DNA of 64,000 nucleotides from Actinomycetota bacterium (lineage in GTDB: Bacteria; Actinomycetota; Acidimicrobiia; Acidimicrobiales; Ilumatobacteraceae). Shown one piece after another: positions 1-9,439 of this stretch. The first letter of the stretch is position 1. Every line of letters starts with the position of its first letter. The notes beneath the pieces were generated by a model. That model made no database searches. It was not told the origin of the DNA and was given only the letters and a program-made list of their open reading frames with translations. Made by a program: the position numbers and the translations under genes. The stretch is taken from contig JAUSLV010000033.1 in NCBI GenBank assembly GCA_030645495.1, positions 62,001 through 126,000 of the forward strand. The letters are read 5' to 3'.

Positions 1-46
1 AAGACCTCCTGCGCGGCTGAGGCTCTAACGTGAGGCCGTCCACTTT

Positions 47-130
47 GCCCGGGTGGCGGAATTGGCAGACGCGGGGGGCTTAAACCCCCCTTCCCGAGAG
101 GGAGTGTGGGTTCGAGCCCCACCCCGGGCA
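47..130 (+). tRNA. tRNA-Leu (anticodon UAA)
   Basis: The acceptor arms GCCCGGG (47-53) and CCCGGGC (123-129) pair perfectly and are followed by discriminator A. The anticodon stem GGGGG/CCCCC encloses the loop CTTAAAC, giving anticodon TAA. A long variable arm (about 91-104) and a GGTTCGAGCC T-arm fit a class II leucine tRNA. CCA is not encoded. The integrase gene starts about 100 bases downstream and reads away from the tRNA, so the tRNA 3' end is the likely attachment site, as is common for tyrosine-recombinase elements. Inference: the left attachment site lies within about 100-138. Confidence 0.95.
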
Positions 131-229
131 CATGCTCTGAACAGGTGAAACGCGATTTGAGCGAGCATCGGGCTGGCTCCAGACCGGCCTGGTGTACACA
201 GAATGTGCACAAACTGCTATGGTTGCTCC

Positions 230-1366
230 ATGGCAGGAGGATCCGTCTACAAGCGGAGCGGTACCTGGGCCTTTCGCGTCGATGCCGGCTTTCATCCTGA
301 GACCGGCAAGCGGCGCCAGGTCCTGCGTCAAGGCTTCGCCACCAAGAAGGAGGCGCAGCTCGCGCTCTCCGATGTGATCCAGGCCGCCGAGAAGAACGCC
401 ATCGTTGCCAAGTCGACGATGAGTCTCGGCGACTACCTCGATGAGTGGCTCGGCAACCAGCGAAGCCGCCTGCGCGAGACGACGTTGCGTAGCTACGAGA
501 TCGCCGTCATGCGCGTCAAGAAGCGCATCGGCCGAATCCAGCTGCAAGCGCTGATGCCGATGCAGGTCGAGAAGTTCTACAACGACCTGCTGGCCGAGGA
601 GTCGAACGGCGGGAGTGGGCTTGCACCGAAGACAGTCCGCAACACCCATGTCGTCCTGCGGAAGGCACTTGCGGATGCGGAGCGCCTGGGCCTGGTTCCC
701 CGCAACGCTGCATCCGCAGCGTGCGCCCCGACGGTGCGGCGACCAGAGTTCGAGACGTGGTCGTCTGACGATTTGAAGGCCTTCTTCGAGTCGATCAAGG
801 GCAATCGCCTGCTGGCCGCGTTCATCGTGCTGGCGACGACCGGAATGCGCCGCGGCGAGGCGCTCGGACTGCGTTGGCGTGATGTCGATCTCGATGCGGC
901 ACAACTTGGGATCGTTCAGACGCTGACCACCGTCAAGTGGGAGCCGATCATCACGCAAACGAAGACCCAACGCAGCCGGCGGACCGTCTACCTCGACACG
1001 TTCACGGTCGACGCCCTTCGAGACCACCGGCGTCGACAGCGCGAGGAACAGCTCGCCGCTGGTCCGGCGTGGGACAAGTCGAACGACCTCGTGTTTCGAG
1101 ATGAGCTCGGCCAGCTTGTGCATCCGGATGGGTTCTCGCGCGAGTTCAACCTCTTGGTTCGGAGAGCGGACGTGCCACGCATTCGTTTGCACGACCTCCG
1201 GCACACCTACGCGACTCTTGCGCTCAAGACCGGTGTGCATCCAAAGATCGTGTCCGAGCGGCTCGGCCACGCGACAATTGGCATCACCCTTGACCTGTAC
1301 TCGCACGTGACGCCTGGCATCGCCCGCGATGCCGCCCAGGCCGTTGCAGCTTCCATCTTCACCTGA
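230..1366 (+). CDS. int: Tyrosine recombinase (phage/ICE-type integrase)
   Basis: This is a 378-residue site-specific recombinase expected to integrate and excise the element at the adjacent tRNA-Leu. An N-terminal arm-type DNA-binding region (residues 1-60, starting MAGGSVYKR) is followed by a SAM-like core-binding domain (about 65-165) and the catalytic domain. Catalytic residues are visible: Arg in TGMRRGE (about 207), Lys in TKTQ (about 245), HDLRH (321-325), the LGH histidine (about 347) and the nucleophile Tyr in LDLYSH (about 357). The length is normal for ICE and phage integrases of Actinobacteria. I chose ATG 230 because homologues of this type begin near this point. An in-frame ATG at 203 would add nine residues (MCTNCYGCS), and neither start has a clear ribosome-binding site. 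An excisionase-like gene sits at the other end of the window. Confidence 0.95.
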   Translation: MAGGSVYKRSGTWAFRVDAGFHPETGKRRQVLRQGFATKKEAQLALSDVIQAAEKNAIVAKSTMSLGDYLDEWLGNQRSRLRETTLRSYEIAVMRVKKRIGRIQLQALMPMQVEKFYNDLLAEESNGGSGLAPKTVRNTHVVLRKALADAERLGLVPRNAASAACAPTVRRPEFETWSSDDLKAFFESIKGNRLLAAFIVLATTGMRRGEALGLRWRDVDLDAAQLGIVQTLTTVKWEPIITQTKTQRSRRTVYLDTFTVDALRDHRRRQREEQLAAGPAWDKSNDLVFRDELGQLVHPDGFSREFNLLVRRADVPRIRLHDLRHTYATLALKTGVHPKIVSERLGHATIGITLDLYSHVTPGIARDAAQAVAASIFT

Positions 1367-1414
1367 CTCGTTGACGGATTGGCGAACTGCCGCAGTGGTC
1401 GCGTCTATTGCCGT

Positions 1415-2629
1415 ATGGAGTCACTCAGTCTGCACGGTCGTCGGTGTTGGGCGCTGCTGGCGGCGGTCTGCATCATCGGGGTAGTTGTTGGGATGTGGGT
1501 CGGGAGAGCCGGGTCCGGGTCCGGCGACCCGCGTCGCGAAGAGGCTGGCACCCCCCTCTCTGCATGCGAACTGCTCGCCGAGATCTACCAGGCTGCCCAG
1601 GACGGGCCAGGCTCCCTGGACGACAGGACCTTTAACGATCAGGTCTCGCTCAAGATCGATCAGTTCATCCACAGTGCTGATCTCATTGGCCTGACTGGCA
1701 TTGAGCTGGAGCTTCGAGAAGCGGTTGTCAGGCGCATACCTTCCCGAGTGAGATTCGCTGTGCCGTTTGTCGACTGCCGGAAGTCGACGTTTCCGCCCGT
1801 CCCAGCGGTTACGTTCGATTCCACAGCCGTCCAAGGGATCGAGGTTGGGGAAGCGACGAGCGACCCTCCAGTTGTGGTGAGTCTGCCTGGAGTGCGAATG
1901 CCCTCGGAGGAAGCAGTGGCACCGTCGATGCGAGCCTTTGACATTCGGCGTCTGAGGGATGTTGGACTACCTGTCGGCGAGTTCCCGTTGATCGACGAGG
2001 ATCAAGCTCGATTGGCATGGGTGGTCAACGTTGCCAACAACGACTTCCGCTCGTCGATCATTCGGTTTGCAGCAGACATTGACGACAGCCGGGCCGCCTT
2101 GGATGCGCTGGTGGAGGCTGCCGCTGCAATGCCGGAGATGGTTGGCGCGGCCCGCTCTGGGGCCGAGGGCTCCTGGGCGGCGCTGACGACAGCCGACCAG
2201 AGGGTCGAGATTGGAGTCCTCATCGAACTCGATGTCCTGCCGGGGGGTGTCGATGTCATCGAAGTCCGGCGGACCGAGAACGCTCCCGGCTTCGTACCCC
2301 TCCCTCCGGTGATGAAAGCGCTCGCTGATTACACCAAGCCCCTCCTCACGGGTTCGCGCGCGGTCCTCGGCGGCTGGCGCACCCGGTTTGGCACCGATTC
2401 TGAGAGCGGAGAAGAGGTCAGCCAGATGTTCATTGATCTGAGCGTCAAGGAACCCCCCGAGGCGCTGATGAATGCCTTTGCGCCACGGATCGGTGTGTAC
2501 AGCGAATTGGGAACCCATCTCATGGACGACACGTTCATTGATCCCAGCCAGGTTTGGTATCACTGGGAGTTCAACTTCTGGAGCGACGGAACCGCCGTCT
2601 CCGTCGTCGATGTCAGGAGCCCTTGGTAA
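1415..2629 (+). CDS. Membrane-anchored protein of unknown function
   Basis: This is a 404-residue protein I do not recognise. The N terminus carries basic residues and then one hydrophobic segment (about residues 12-32), which looks like a signal anchor. The remainder is soluble and would lie outside the membrane. There are few cysteines and no catalytic motif I can name. ATG 1415 was chosen over the upstream in-frame TTG at 1379 because it places the hydrophobic segment at the N terminus. It lies 48 bases after the integrase gene on the same strand. A strong hairpin follows the gene at 2750-2793. Confidence 0.75.
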   Translation: MESLSLHGRRCWALLAAVCIIGVVVGMWVGRAGSGSGDPRREEAGTPLSACELLAEIYQAAQDGPGSLDDRTFNDQVSLKIDQFIHSADLIGLTGIELELREAVVRRIPSRVRFAVPFVDCRKSTFPPVPAVTFDSTAVQGIEVGEATSDPPVVVSLPGVRMPSEEAVAPSMRAFDIRRLRDVGLPVGEFPLIDEDQARLAWVVNVANNDFRSSIIRFAADIDDSRAALDALVEAAAAMPEMVGAARSGAEGSWAALTTADQRVEIGVLIELDVLPGGVDVIEVRRTENAPGFVPLPPVMKALADYTKPLLTGSRAVLGGWRTRFGTDSESGEEVSQMFIDLSVKEPPEALMNAFAPRIGVYSELGTHLMDDTFIDPSQVWYHWEFNFWSDGTAVSVVDVRSPW

Positions 2630-2749
2630 GGCCCCCACTGCGCCGTCGGTGGTCCTCACGAGGCGCCTCGGATTCGCAGTCAACTGGTTGGCGGATCAGT
2701 TCATGTCCAACGTGATGTGGGCCGTGGATGCTCGAATACCATCAGTCAT

Positions 2750-2793
2750 GGCCTCCCGCTCCCTGGGCCCGCCCCCGGGTGACGCGGGAGGCC
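2750..2793 (+). terminator. GC-rich hairpin, probable terminator
   Basis: A perfect 10-base inverted repeat, GGCCTCCCGC (2750-2759) and GCGGGAGGCC (2784-2793), encloses a 24-base loop that is itself GC-rich. It is followed by ACCTTCTT and not by a clean T-run. It lies in the 287-base gap between the unknown membrane protein and the HtrA-like gene. I see no gene in the rest of that gap. Terminator function is inferred from position and stem strength. Confidence 0.5.
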
Positions 2794-2916
2794 ACCTTCT
2801 TGCCACGTGAGCGCCTCGACGGGCTTATGCCGCCTCTCCATGACAGCGTGCCCTCGTTTGGCGTTCCGTCGCTCGAGCGCGTCTAACGAAGAGTCGCAAT
2901 GGCGAGGAGGGATCCG

Positions 2917-4878
2917 ATGTGGAGTAGGAGTGCGGTCATCGTTGCCAGTGCGGCGCTCTTGGTGAGCTGTTCGAGTTCGGCCGCAGGTCGGGGCTCGCAA
3001 CCGACCGATGGTGGAACGCAAGGACCGACTGGTGATGTTGCTGCGTCGGTGGTTCGTGTCACGACCAAGGGGACGTACTCGACGCCAGAGTTCGGGCAGA
3101 CGAGCACGGTCGCTGGCTCCGGATCAGCGTTCATCATCGACCCGAGCGGCCTCGCGGTAACCAACAACCATGTGGTCGCCGGCGCGGCGGCGATCGAGGT
3201 GTTCGCCAGTGGTTCATCGGTGCCGATCCCTGCGAAGGTGGTGGCGACGTCAGAGTGCGCGGACCTGGCGGTCATCGACCTGGCTGGCGGCGGCTATCAG
3301 CCGATCACGTGGGCGACTTCGGATCCCGAGGTCGGGAGGGCGGTTGAAGCCTTGGGTTACCCGAACGGCGCCGAGGCGTTGATCGTGACGAAGGGACTCA
3401 TCTCCGAAACCGGTGATAGCGGGGCGACTGCGTGGGCGTCGATCCCGTCGCTCGTCCGTCACGACGCGGAGTTGGAGCCGGGCAACTCCGGCGGACCACT
3501 CGTCGCCAGTGGCACGGTCGTCGGTGTGAATGTGGCGGCGTCTTATGCCGGCCGGTTCGCCATCCCGCTGTCGGTCGCTCGGCCGATCGTAGAGCGACTG
3601 TTGACGGGGGTTGGCGTGGACGCGATTGGGGTGAATGCCACCGCGGTGCACGACCCCGTCACGAACGAGTCGGGCGTGTGGGTTGCCTCGGTGGAGCCGG
3701 GGTCACGCGCCGACGAAGTCGGTCTCCAGCCCGGGGATGTGATCAGCCGCCTGCATGGTCTACGGGTCGCTACCGACGGCACGCTCGCCGACTACTGCGC
3801 GGTCCTGCGCTCGGCCGGTGACCGCGAGATCCCGATCGAGGTCACCCGCGGCAACTCCTACTTCGCTGGCAGCCTCGGCGGTACACCACTGACGCCCCAG
3901 CTGACCGTCCTCGATGAGACGCGCGAGTCGGTCGGCGCGCCAACAGGATCGCTGGCTGCCCCACCGGAAGGCACCCCCTACGAGGAGTACGTCAACGTCA
4001 CCGACGACAGCGGACAGCTGGCGTTCGATCTGCCGAGTGCATGGGCTGACCATCGCACCACGGCGGTAGATTTCGCCGGTTCCTTGCGACCAAGCATCGC
4101 GGCCGCAGCGAACGTCGACGCACTGGACGCTGCAGCGGGAACCACGTACGACCTGGCCGGCGTCGCCGCGATCGTCTTCGATGTCGGCGCGCCACTTGAG
4201 GAGTCCTTCGGTGTGGTCGTCGACAACGCCCCCTGGTCGTTTAGTTGCACCCCGTCGAAAGCGGTCCCCTTCGACGACGGGTTGTACTCCGGTGTCATCC
4301 AGGCGTTCGTCGGCTGCAACGTCCAAGGCGCTGCGGTCGTGTCGATCGGGCTCCGCCGGGCGGACCAGAACAGCTGGCTGATGGTGAACGTCTTCGCACC
4401 GACCGTCGCCGATCTGCAGGCAGCGCAACGCGTCGCCACGACACTCCAACTCGGTGCCGCCGTCGCGGAACCTGCTGCCGCGGGGATGAGCGCTTCACCG
4501 ACCTCGACAACGATGGCGCCGCCCGCCGCTGGAACACCGACGTCGCACACCAGTGTCGATGCGTTGATCGCCAAGATCGGAGTACCGCCGAGCGCCGCAA
4601 CGCCGTCTGACCGTCGTACCGGATCCGAGTCGACGACGGTCGGCTACACCGTCACGGCATCGCCTACTGACATCTCCGTATGGCTCAATCAGACCGAGGC
4701 CCGGCTCGGCTGTGTCGACGCCTACCACGGCTATCGCGCCTTCGACGAAACCTGGGTGTGGTTGACCTGCGACATCGTCGAAGACGGCGTGGCCACCTAC
4801 CGGATATCGATCCGCGCCACCCTCACACCCAGCACTGGTGACGTGGAGATCGAGGTGTTCGACATGAGCACGTTCTGA
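2917..4878 (+). CDS. HtrA/DegP-type trypsin-like serine protease lipoprotein with PDZ domain
   Basis: This is a 653-residue exported protease. The lipobox LVSC (Cys18) predicts a lipoprotein attached to the outer face of the membrane. The trypsin-fold catalytic triad is visible as His in TNNHVV (about 85), Asp in ADLAVID (about 116) and Ser in EPGNSGGP (about 191). A PDZ-like domain follows (about 235-320, with EPGSRADEVGLQPGDVI). The 330-residue C-terminal extension is not part of standard HtrA proteins, is Ser/Thr/Ala rich in the middle and has no name I can give. The ATG at 2917 is preceded by a strong AGGAGG at 2905-2911; the ATG at 2899 lacks one. The gene is followed 15 bases later by an ECF sigma factor, which fits envelope-stress signalling by proteolysis. 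That link is an inference. Confidence 0.88.
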   Translation: MWSRSAVIVASAALLVSCSSSAAGRGSQPTDGGTQGPTGDVAASVVRVTTKGTYSTPEFGQTSTVAGSGSAFIIDPSGLAVTNNHVVAGAAAIEVFASGSSVPIPAKVVATSECADLAVIDLAGGGYQPITWATSDPEVGRAVEALGYPNGAEALIVTKGLISETGDSGATAWASIPSLVRHDAELEPGNSGGPLVASGTVVGVNVAASYAGRFAIPLSVARPIVERLLTGVGVDAIGVNATAVHDPVTNESGVWVASVEPGSRADEVGLQPGDVISRLHGLRVATDGTLADYCAVLRSAGDREIPIEVTRGNSYFAGSLGGTPLTPQLTVLDETRESVGAPTGSLAAPPEGTPYEEYVNVTDDSGQLAFDLPSAWADHRTTAVDFAGSLRPSIAAAANVDALDAAAGTTYDLAGVAAIVFDVGAPLEESFGVVVDNAPWSFSCTPSKAVPFDDGLYSGVIQAFVGCNVQGAAVVSIGLRRADQNSWLMVNVFAPTVADLQAAQRVATTLQLGAAVAEPAAAGMSASPTSTTMAPPAAGTPTSHTSVDALIAKIGVPPSAATPSDRRTGSESTTVGYTVTASPTDISVWLNQTEARLGCVDAYHGYRAFDETWVWLTCDIVEDGVATYRISIRATLTPSTGDVEIEVFDMSTF

Positions 4879-4893
4879 GGGTGGACGAACCCC

Positions 4894-5544
4894 ATGATCG
4901 CCTTCGATAGTCTCGCGCTGTCACGTCGCGACCCCGGTCGCGAACGGCGGATTCTCGAGCAGGTTGGCGGACTGATGCAGAGACGAAGGCTTCTGGCGGT
5001 GGTGGGATCGGTCGACGGTCTCGACGATCGCGCTCTTCTGGCACGGCTCAGCGAGCCAGTGTGCATGACCGAGTTCGTCCGCCGTCACCAAACCCGCCTC
5101 TTCGGGCTCGCGGCCGCGATATTGAACGACCGCGCTGATGCTGAAGAGGTCGTGCAGGACACGTTCCTGCAGGCGTTCCGATCGGCTGACACGTTCCGTG
5201 GTGAAGCCCAGGTGAGCACATGGCTGCACACGATCTGCTACCGCCAGGCGCTAAGCCGGCGCAGACGCCGGCGCCACCCGACCGTCGGCGACGAGCACCT
5301 CCTCACCCAACCAGCCGAACACCACGACACGCTCACCTCGATGGCCCTCGCCGCCGCGGTGGAACGACTCCCCGCCAACAACCGTGAAGCCTTCATGCTC
5401 GTGGACGTGCTCGGCTTCTCCAGAACCGAGGCCGCAGCCATCGCTGGCATCGAGGACAACACGATGCGTGCCCGAGTCGCCCGCGCGCACATGCTGCTCG
5501 CCGACCTGCTCGACGCAGCGCGGGACCAGGGTGACCAGTCGTGA
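4894..5544 (+). CDS. ECF-type RNA polymerase sigma factor
   Basis: This is a group IV sigma factor of up to 216 residues. Region 2 is visible in FVRRHQTRLFGLAAAILND, DAEEVVQDTFLQAF and VSTWLHTICYRQAL. Region 4 follows, with the helix-turn-helix around LPANNREAFMLVDVLGFSRTEAAAIAG. The N-terminal 55 residues precede the usual sigma core, so the true start may be an in-frame ATG at 4975 or 5065. The stop codon overlaps the start of the next gene, a zinc-binding anti-sigma factor, by one base (TGATG). That arrangement is typical of co-translated sigma/anti-sigma pairs. The HtrA-like protease just upstream could take part in releasing the sigma factor; that is inference. Confidence 0.9.
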   Translation: MIAFDSLALSRRDPGRERRILEQVGGLMQRRRLLAVVGSVDGLDDRALLARLSEPVCMTEFVRRHQTRLFGLAAAILNDRADAEEVVQDTFLQAFRSADTFRGEAQVSTWLHTICYRQALSRRRRRRHPTVGDEHLLTQPAEHHDTLTSMALAAAVERLPANNREAFMLVDVLGFSRTEAAAIAGIEDNTMRARVARAHMLLADLLDAARDQGDQS

Positions 5545-6791
5545 TGCTGCACGAGGACTACCGAGAGCGCGTCGCTGATGGCGACGACAGTGACGACCTT
5601 GCCTTCCATGAAGATTCCTGCAGCGAATGCTCAGCGTGGACCGAACGGCTCCGCGAGATCGTTGCACTCGCACCGTGGCTGGCGGCAGTCCCGCCCCGAG
5701 ATCTCGCCCCGGAGGTCGTCCGCCGATCTGTGTCGCCGCCGTTGTGGCGTCGACCAGCGATCATCGTCTCCGTGGCCGCCGCGGCGGTTCTTCTCGTGGG
5801 AACCCTCGTCGTCTCCAGTGGTGACAGCCGAGACCGTGACCAACTGGCGGCCATCGCCGCCGAGATGGAAGCAAGCGGGTCGTTCCGCTTTGTCGTCCAA
5901 GCAGAGACACGAGTCGACCTCGCACTGCCAGAGGCTCCGGACAACCTTCCGCCGCTCACACCACTCTCGTTCCTGACGCCGACGTGCACCGCCGACCAGC
6001 CAGCGACCACGCAACCCGAGGTGACGATCGTCGACATCATCGCCCTCGTCGAGCGGACGCTCGCGACCGACCCGTGCTCGGCACTTGCCCACATCGACGA
6101 GGAGTTCGCCCCCCAAGTCATCGCCTCCTACAACACGGTCGCCACCTCGGCCCAAACAGCCAGTGTGCAAGTCGCTGCGGCGAGGGCCATTCGGCCAACC
6201 AGCTCGGCACAACGAGCATCCATCGATGCGTTCGTCAGTCGACGCGAACTCGAGATCGCTCAACTGGACGCCATTGCGCAGGGCATCAGCGCCCAAGCCG
6301 ATTTGGTGTCCGGACCCCTTGCGGCGGTGGCGCTCGCCGCCAACCAAGGCGAACAGCCCGGAATTCATGCAACCGACGCCGCCGACCAACTCAGAGCGCT
6401 CTCCGCCATCGTCGACTCCGCCGCAACGGCGAGCATCGACATGCACGACACCACCGTCACCTGGCATCAGGTCGCCACCGGAACGTGGACGCCCGCGAAG
6501 GTGACCGCCGCTGGCACGAACGAGGTCGACGGAACGGCTGTCGCCTTTCAGAGCATCACTACTGACGCCCTCGCGCTGGCGAGCACGCTGCTCGGCGACC
6601 CGACGATTCTGCTCCGAGTCCTTGAGAGCGCCCCAGCTTCGGATCGATCTGGAGCGGTCGCCTGGAACGTGCCCGCATCTGTCCTCGGCGATGGCACGTG
6701 GAACGCGTCAGCGGTGCTCGATGCAGGGCGGCTGGATCGGCTGACGCTGACGGTCTGCCAGACCATCATCACTCTGATCCCGGAACGCTGA
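5544..6791 (+). CDS. Transmembrane anti-sigma factor with zinc-finger motif
   Basis: This is a 415-residue partner of the upstream ECF sigma factor. The cytoplasmic N terminus has the H-x3-C-x2-C signature (His22, Cys26, Cys29) known from zinc-binding anti-sigma domains. A single transmembrane helix follows at about 71-92. The remaining 320 residues are extracytoplasmic, alanine- and threonine-rich, and have no recognised sensory fold. The start ATG overlaps the sigma stop codon, and a GTG three bases earlier is also in frame. The family role is to hold the sigma factor inactive at the membrane until a signal or proteolysis releases it. The large outer domain is the likely sensor. Confidence 0.85.
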   Translation: MLHEDYRERVADGDDSDDLAFHEDSCSECSAWTERLREIVALAPWLAAVPPRDLAPEVVRRSVSPPLWRRPAIIVSVAAAAVLLVGTLVVSSGDSRDRDQLAAIAAEMEASGSFRFVVQAETRVDLALPEAPDNLPPLTPLSFLTPTCTADQPATTQPEVTIVDIIALVERTLATDPCSALAHIDEEFAPQVIASYNTVATSAQTASVQVAAARAIRPTSSAQRASIDAFVSRRELEIAQLDAIAQGISAQADLVSGPLAAVALAANQGEQPGIHATDAADQLRALSAIVDSAATASIDMHDTTVTWHQVATGTWTPAKVTAAGTNEVDGTAVAFQSITTDALALASTLLGDPTILLRVLESAPASDRSGAVAWNVPASVLGDGTWNASAVLDAGRLDRLTLTVCQTIITLIPER

Positions 6792-6800
6792 CCGAAGTCG

Positions 6801-9074
6801 TTGGCGAACCCGTCGGTCGGGCGCGTCCAACTCGTCGTGAAACCGAGACCCGCCACGGCCCCGCAAGAGCGATCAGCCGACCCAGCCGCCCGGCGCTGGA
6901 GAATCGGTCCCTTGGTGCTCGCATTGCTGGGGCTGGTTGCCTGCAGCCGATCGGTGACCGTTTCAGCGCCGGCGTCAACGCCGGCCAGCAGCGCGGCCAC
7001 GACCAGCGTCGGTCGGCGCGCCGATGTCCTCGGGTTGGTCGGCGAGGTGCTGCCGGGTGTATCGGCACCACGGTCGACGGATCTGTCATCCATGCCGGAA
7101 GTGGCGGCCGGCCCGCCGTCGTCCTCAAGCGAGAGTCCAGGTCACCGTGGTGCGTCCGATGGGCGAGCTGCGCTCGCTCTCGGTGCATCGGTCGCCTTAG
7201 TAGGTGTGGTTGGGGCTGGGGCGGTCTCCCGCCGTCGTCGCAAGGGCGTTGCCGAGGCTGATCCGTCAATCCAAGCGGAGCCCGCCGAGACTCTCTCCAG
7301 CAGTAGTGCCGGGAAACGAAATCCGACTTCCGCGCGGCTGAGTCGCGGAACTGCCCACGGTCGCAGCCGTCGGGCCGGTGAGCGGCACTCGATTGGCGAT
7401 GCATCCTCCGTGTGCGTTGCCGATGCTCCCTTGTCACGCCGCGTTGGCTACACCCTCGATGACCTAGCGCGCGAGGTTCGTCCCTCTGGATGGCACGGCG
7501 TGCCTGTCGCGGTGGAGGTAGGCGCTGACGACAAGTTGGAACTGCTGTGGGACGAACCCAACCCCTTTGCCCCGGCACCATGGGTGCCCACGGAAGGCGG
7601 ATGGTCTTGGCGGCTCGCGCCCGGCACCGACAGCCGGTCACTTGGCACCGTAGAGCCGACGCCTGGTCTGGTCGCCGTCGGAACTCGCGAAGGCCGCAAA
7701 TTACTCGTCAACCTTGAGGCACTTGGTGCTCTCTCGATCGTCGGCGACCACGCCGCCACCGAGAGCTTCGTCCACTCGATGATTCTCGAACTGGCATCGG
7801 CAGACCACCCTGACGCCCGCTGTTTCGTCGTCGGTGCGGGCCTGGTTGCCGATCAACTCCTCGGTAGGTTCCGCCGGACCACTGCCGCTGATGCGTTCTC
7901 TTACGTCGCGACTGCCTGCAACCGAGGTGCCCAACAGGACGCGTCCAGCCGGCGATCGTTCGCACATCGAGGGAGCGGAGCATCTGGCCAACGTGGACTG
8001 ACCATCGTCATCGCGGCGGCCGACCAGTTCCAAGAGGCCGCCTCGATGAACTGGGTGGCACCAAACCTCGGTGCGGCGATGGTGCTTCTCGGCGCTGCGC
8101 CAACAACATCGACGCTGACGATCGAAGCCGACGGCTCAGCCTCTCTGCAACCACTCGGGCTGCAGTTCGAGGCCCTCGCCCGGAGCGGAGAGCCGGAGGT
8201 GGTTCCGAGTCGAGGCGACGACCGTTCGCCGGGGAGCACAGCTGTACGACATTGTGGTGGCGAAGCTCAGGATCAATGGGAACTGCCGGCGCCGGAGCTT
8301 CTTGTGCGAGTACTCGGTGCGCCGCGTGTTGAGGGCTATCCACAACTCGGTCGCATCGACGTCAGCCTGGTTGCGTTCCTCGCATGCAATGGCGGTCAGG
8401 CCACCGAAGACCAGTTGATCAACGCCGTGTGGGGCGGCAGAGCAATCGGAAAGGCAACGCTTTGGAACCGCATCTCGAAGGTCCGGATCTCGTTGGGCTC
8501 AGCCATCCCGCCACGCGATCAGGGTTCGAACATCATCCGATTGGGAACCGGAGTCGTCACGGACCTCGCGATGGTCAACGCGCTCTATGCCCGGACCACG
8601 GAGAAGCCAGATGACGCTGCCGCGGCGCTACTTGGCCGAGCCGTGGCGATGATCGAAGGCCCGCCGTTCGACGCGGCCGGATATGGCTGGTCATACGACA
8701 ATCAGTTCAATGCTGATGCTTGCAACATAGTTGAGCGAACCTGTGTCCGACTCGCTGAGCTAGCCCTCCATCAGAACGATCTGGAGTCAGCGAGGCGAGC
8801 AATCAGCATCGGCCTGAAGGCGCTCCCCCTCAACGAGTCGCTGTATCGGTGGCGCATGAGGGCCGAGTCCCAGGCGGCTAACCGCGCTGGGGTCCGTGCA
8901 GCACTCGTCGAGCTGCGCAAACGGCTGTCCGACCTCGATGGCCAGAGCTCGCCCAGCATCCAGACGGTTGAACTCTTCCAGCGACTCTGGACCGGAGAAG
9001 CCCAATCTACAAGGTGCGCAATCATCGACCTTGCCGACCCACTGCTTCGAACTGACGGACATGACGGAACGTGA
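6801..9074 (+). CDS. Membrane-anchored BTAD-type transcriptional regulator-like protein
   Basis: This is a 757-residue protein. A hydrophobic segment near residues 35-48 and a second at about 126-145 are followed by basic residues, so the long C-terminal part should be cytoplasmic. From about residue 500 there is a winged-helix-like region (LLVRVLGAPRVEG to the KVRISLG region). It is followed by a helical bacterial transcriptional activator domain (about 590-745, with ERTCVRLAELAL and ALPLNESLYRWRM), as in AfsR/SARP-related proteins. Membrane-bound BTAD proteins occur in actinobacterial conjugation-type clusters. The predicted start is TTG 6801; GTG 6837 is an alternative. It is nine bases after the anti-sigma gene and probably in the same operon. 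What it senses or controls is unknown. Confidence 0.75.
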   Translation: MANPSVGRVQLVVKPRPATAPQERSADPAARRWRIGPLVLALLGLVACSRSVTVSAPASTPASSAATTSVGRRADVLGLVGEVLPGVSAPRSTDLSSMPEVAAGPPSSSSESPGHRGASDGRAALALGASVALVGVVGAGAVSRRRRKGVAEADPSIQAEPAETLSSSSAGKRNPTSARLSRGTAHGRSRRAGERHSIGDASSVCVADAPLSRRVGYTLDDLAREVRPSGWHGVPVAVEVGADDKLELLWDEPNPFAPAPWVPTEGGWSWRLAPGTDSRSLGTVEPTPGLVAVGTREGRKLLVNLEALGALSIVGDHAATESFVHSMILELASADHPDARCFVVGAGLVADQLLGRFRRTTAADAFSYVATACNRGAQQDASSRRSFAHRGSGASGQRGLTIVIAAADQFQEAASMNWVAPNLGAAMVLLGAAPTTSTLTIEADGSASLQPLGLQFEALARSGEPEVVPSRGDDRSPGSTAVRHCGGEAQDQWELPAPELLVRVLGAPRVEGYPQLGRIDVSLVAFLACNGGQATEDQLINAVWGGRAIGKATLWNRISKVRISLGSAIPPRDQGSNIIRLGTGVVTDLAMVNALYARTTEKPDDAAAALLGRAVAMIEGPPFDAAGYGWSYDNQFNADACNIVERTCVRLAELALHQNDLESARRAISIGLKALPLNESLYRWRMRAESQAANRAGVRAALVELRKRLSDLDGQSSPSIQTVELFQRLWTGEAQSTRCAIIDLADPLLRTDGHDGT

Positions 9075-9247
9075 GCGAGCGTAGGACGTTCCCGGTGTCG
9101 AGCCGGCCTGTCAGCCGATGACCGAGAGCGCTGGCGTCGACCGCCACGAAACATGTGGGCGTGATCGATGTGCGTGCCGCTGATCATCGTGTGGACCAAG
9201 GTCCGCAGCGGGCCGGCCGTGACGAACCTCCAGTCCGGCCAGGCTCC

Positions 9248-9305
9248 CCGTCGCGACGACCAACTACACGAGCTCCAGACGTGCGGCACCGTCGCGACGA
9301 CCAAC
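9248..9305 (+). repeat. Two 17-base direct repeats, 41-base period
   Basis: The sequence CCGTCGCGACGACCAAC occurs at 9248-9264 and again, identically, at 9289-9305. The 24 bases between them are unique. Two exact copies this close are unlikely by chance. The function is unknown: a protein-binding iteron, an att-like arm site or a duplication scar are all possible. Confidence 0.6.
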
Positions 9306-9439
9306 AGCGGGCGTTTGACACCAGGTCTTAATCATCGGATGATCGTCGATGCGACAGAGTGCCGTGCCGTACCCGTGTCACCGGAAGTGTCTCCTGGGCT
9401 TTGGATAGTGAGCCCTCAGACGCCGTCATCGTCCTAGCT

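Noticed and set aside
80-1306. Long minus-strand open frame opposite the integrase
   Set aside because: It is antisense to a gene with all catalytic residues; its sequence is low-information and arginine-rich, as expected of a mirror frame in GC-rich DNA.
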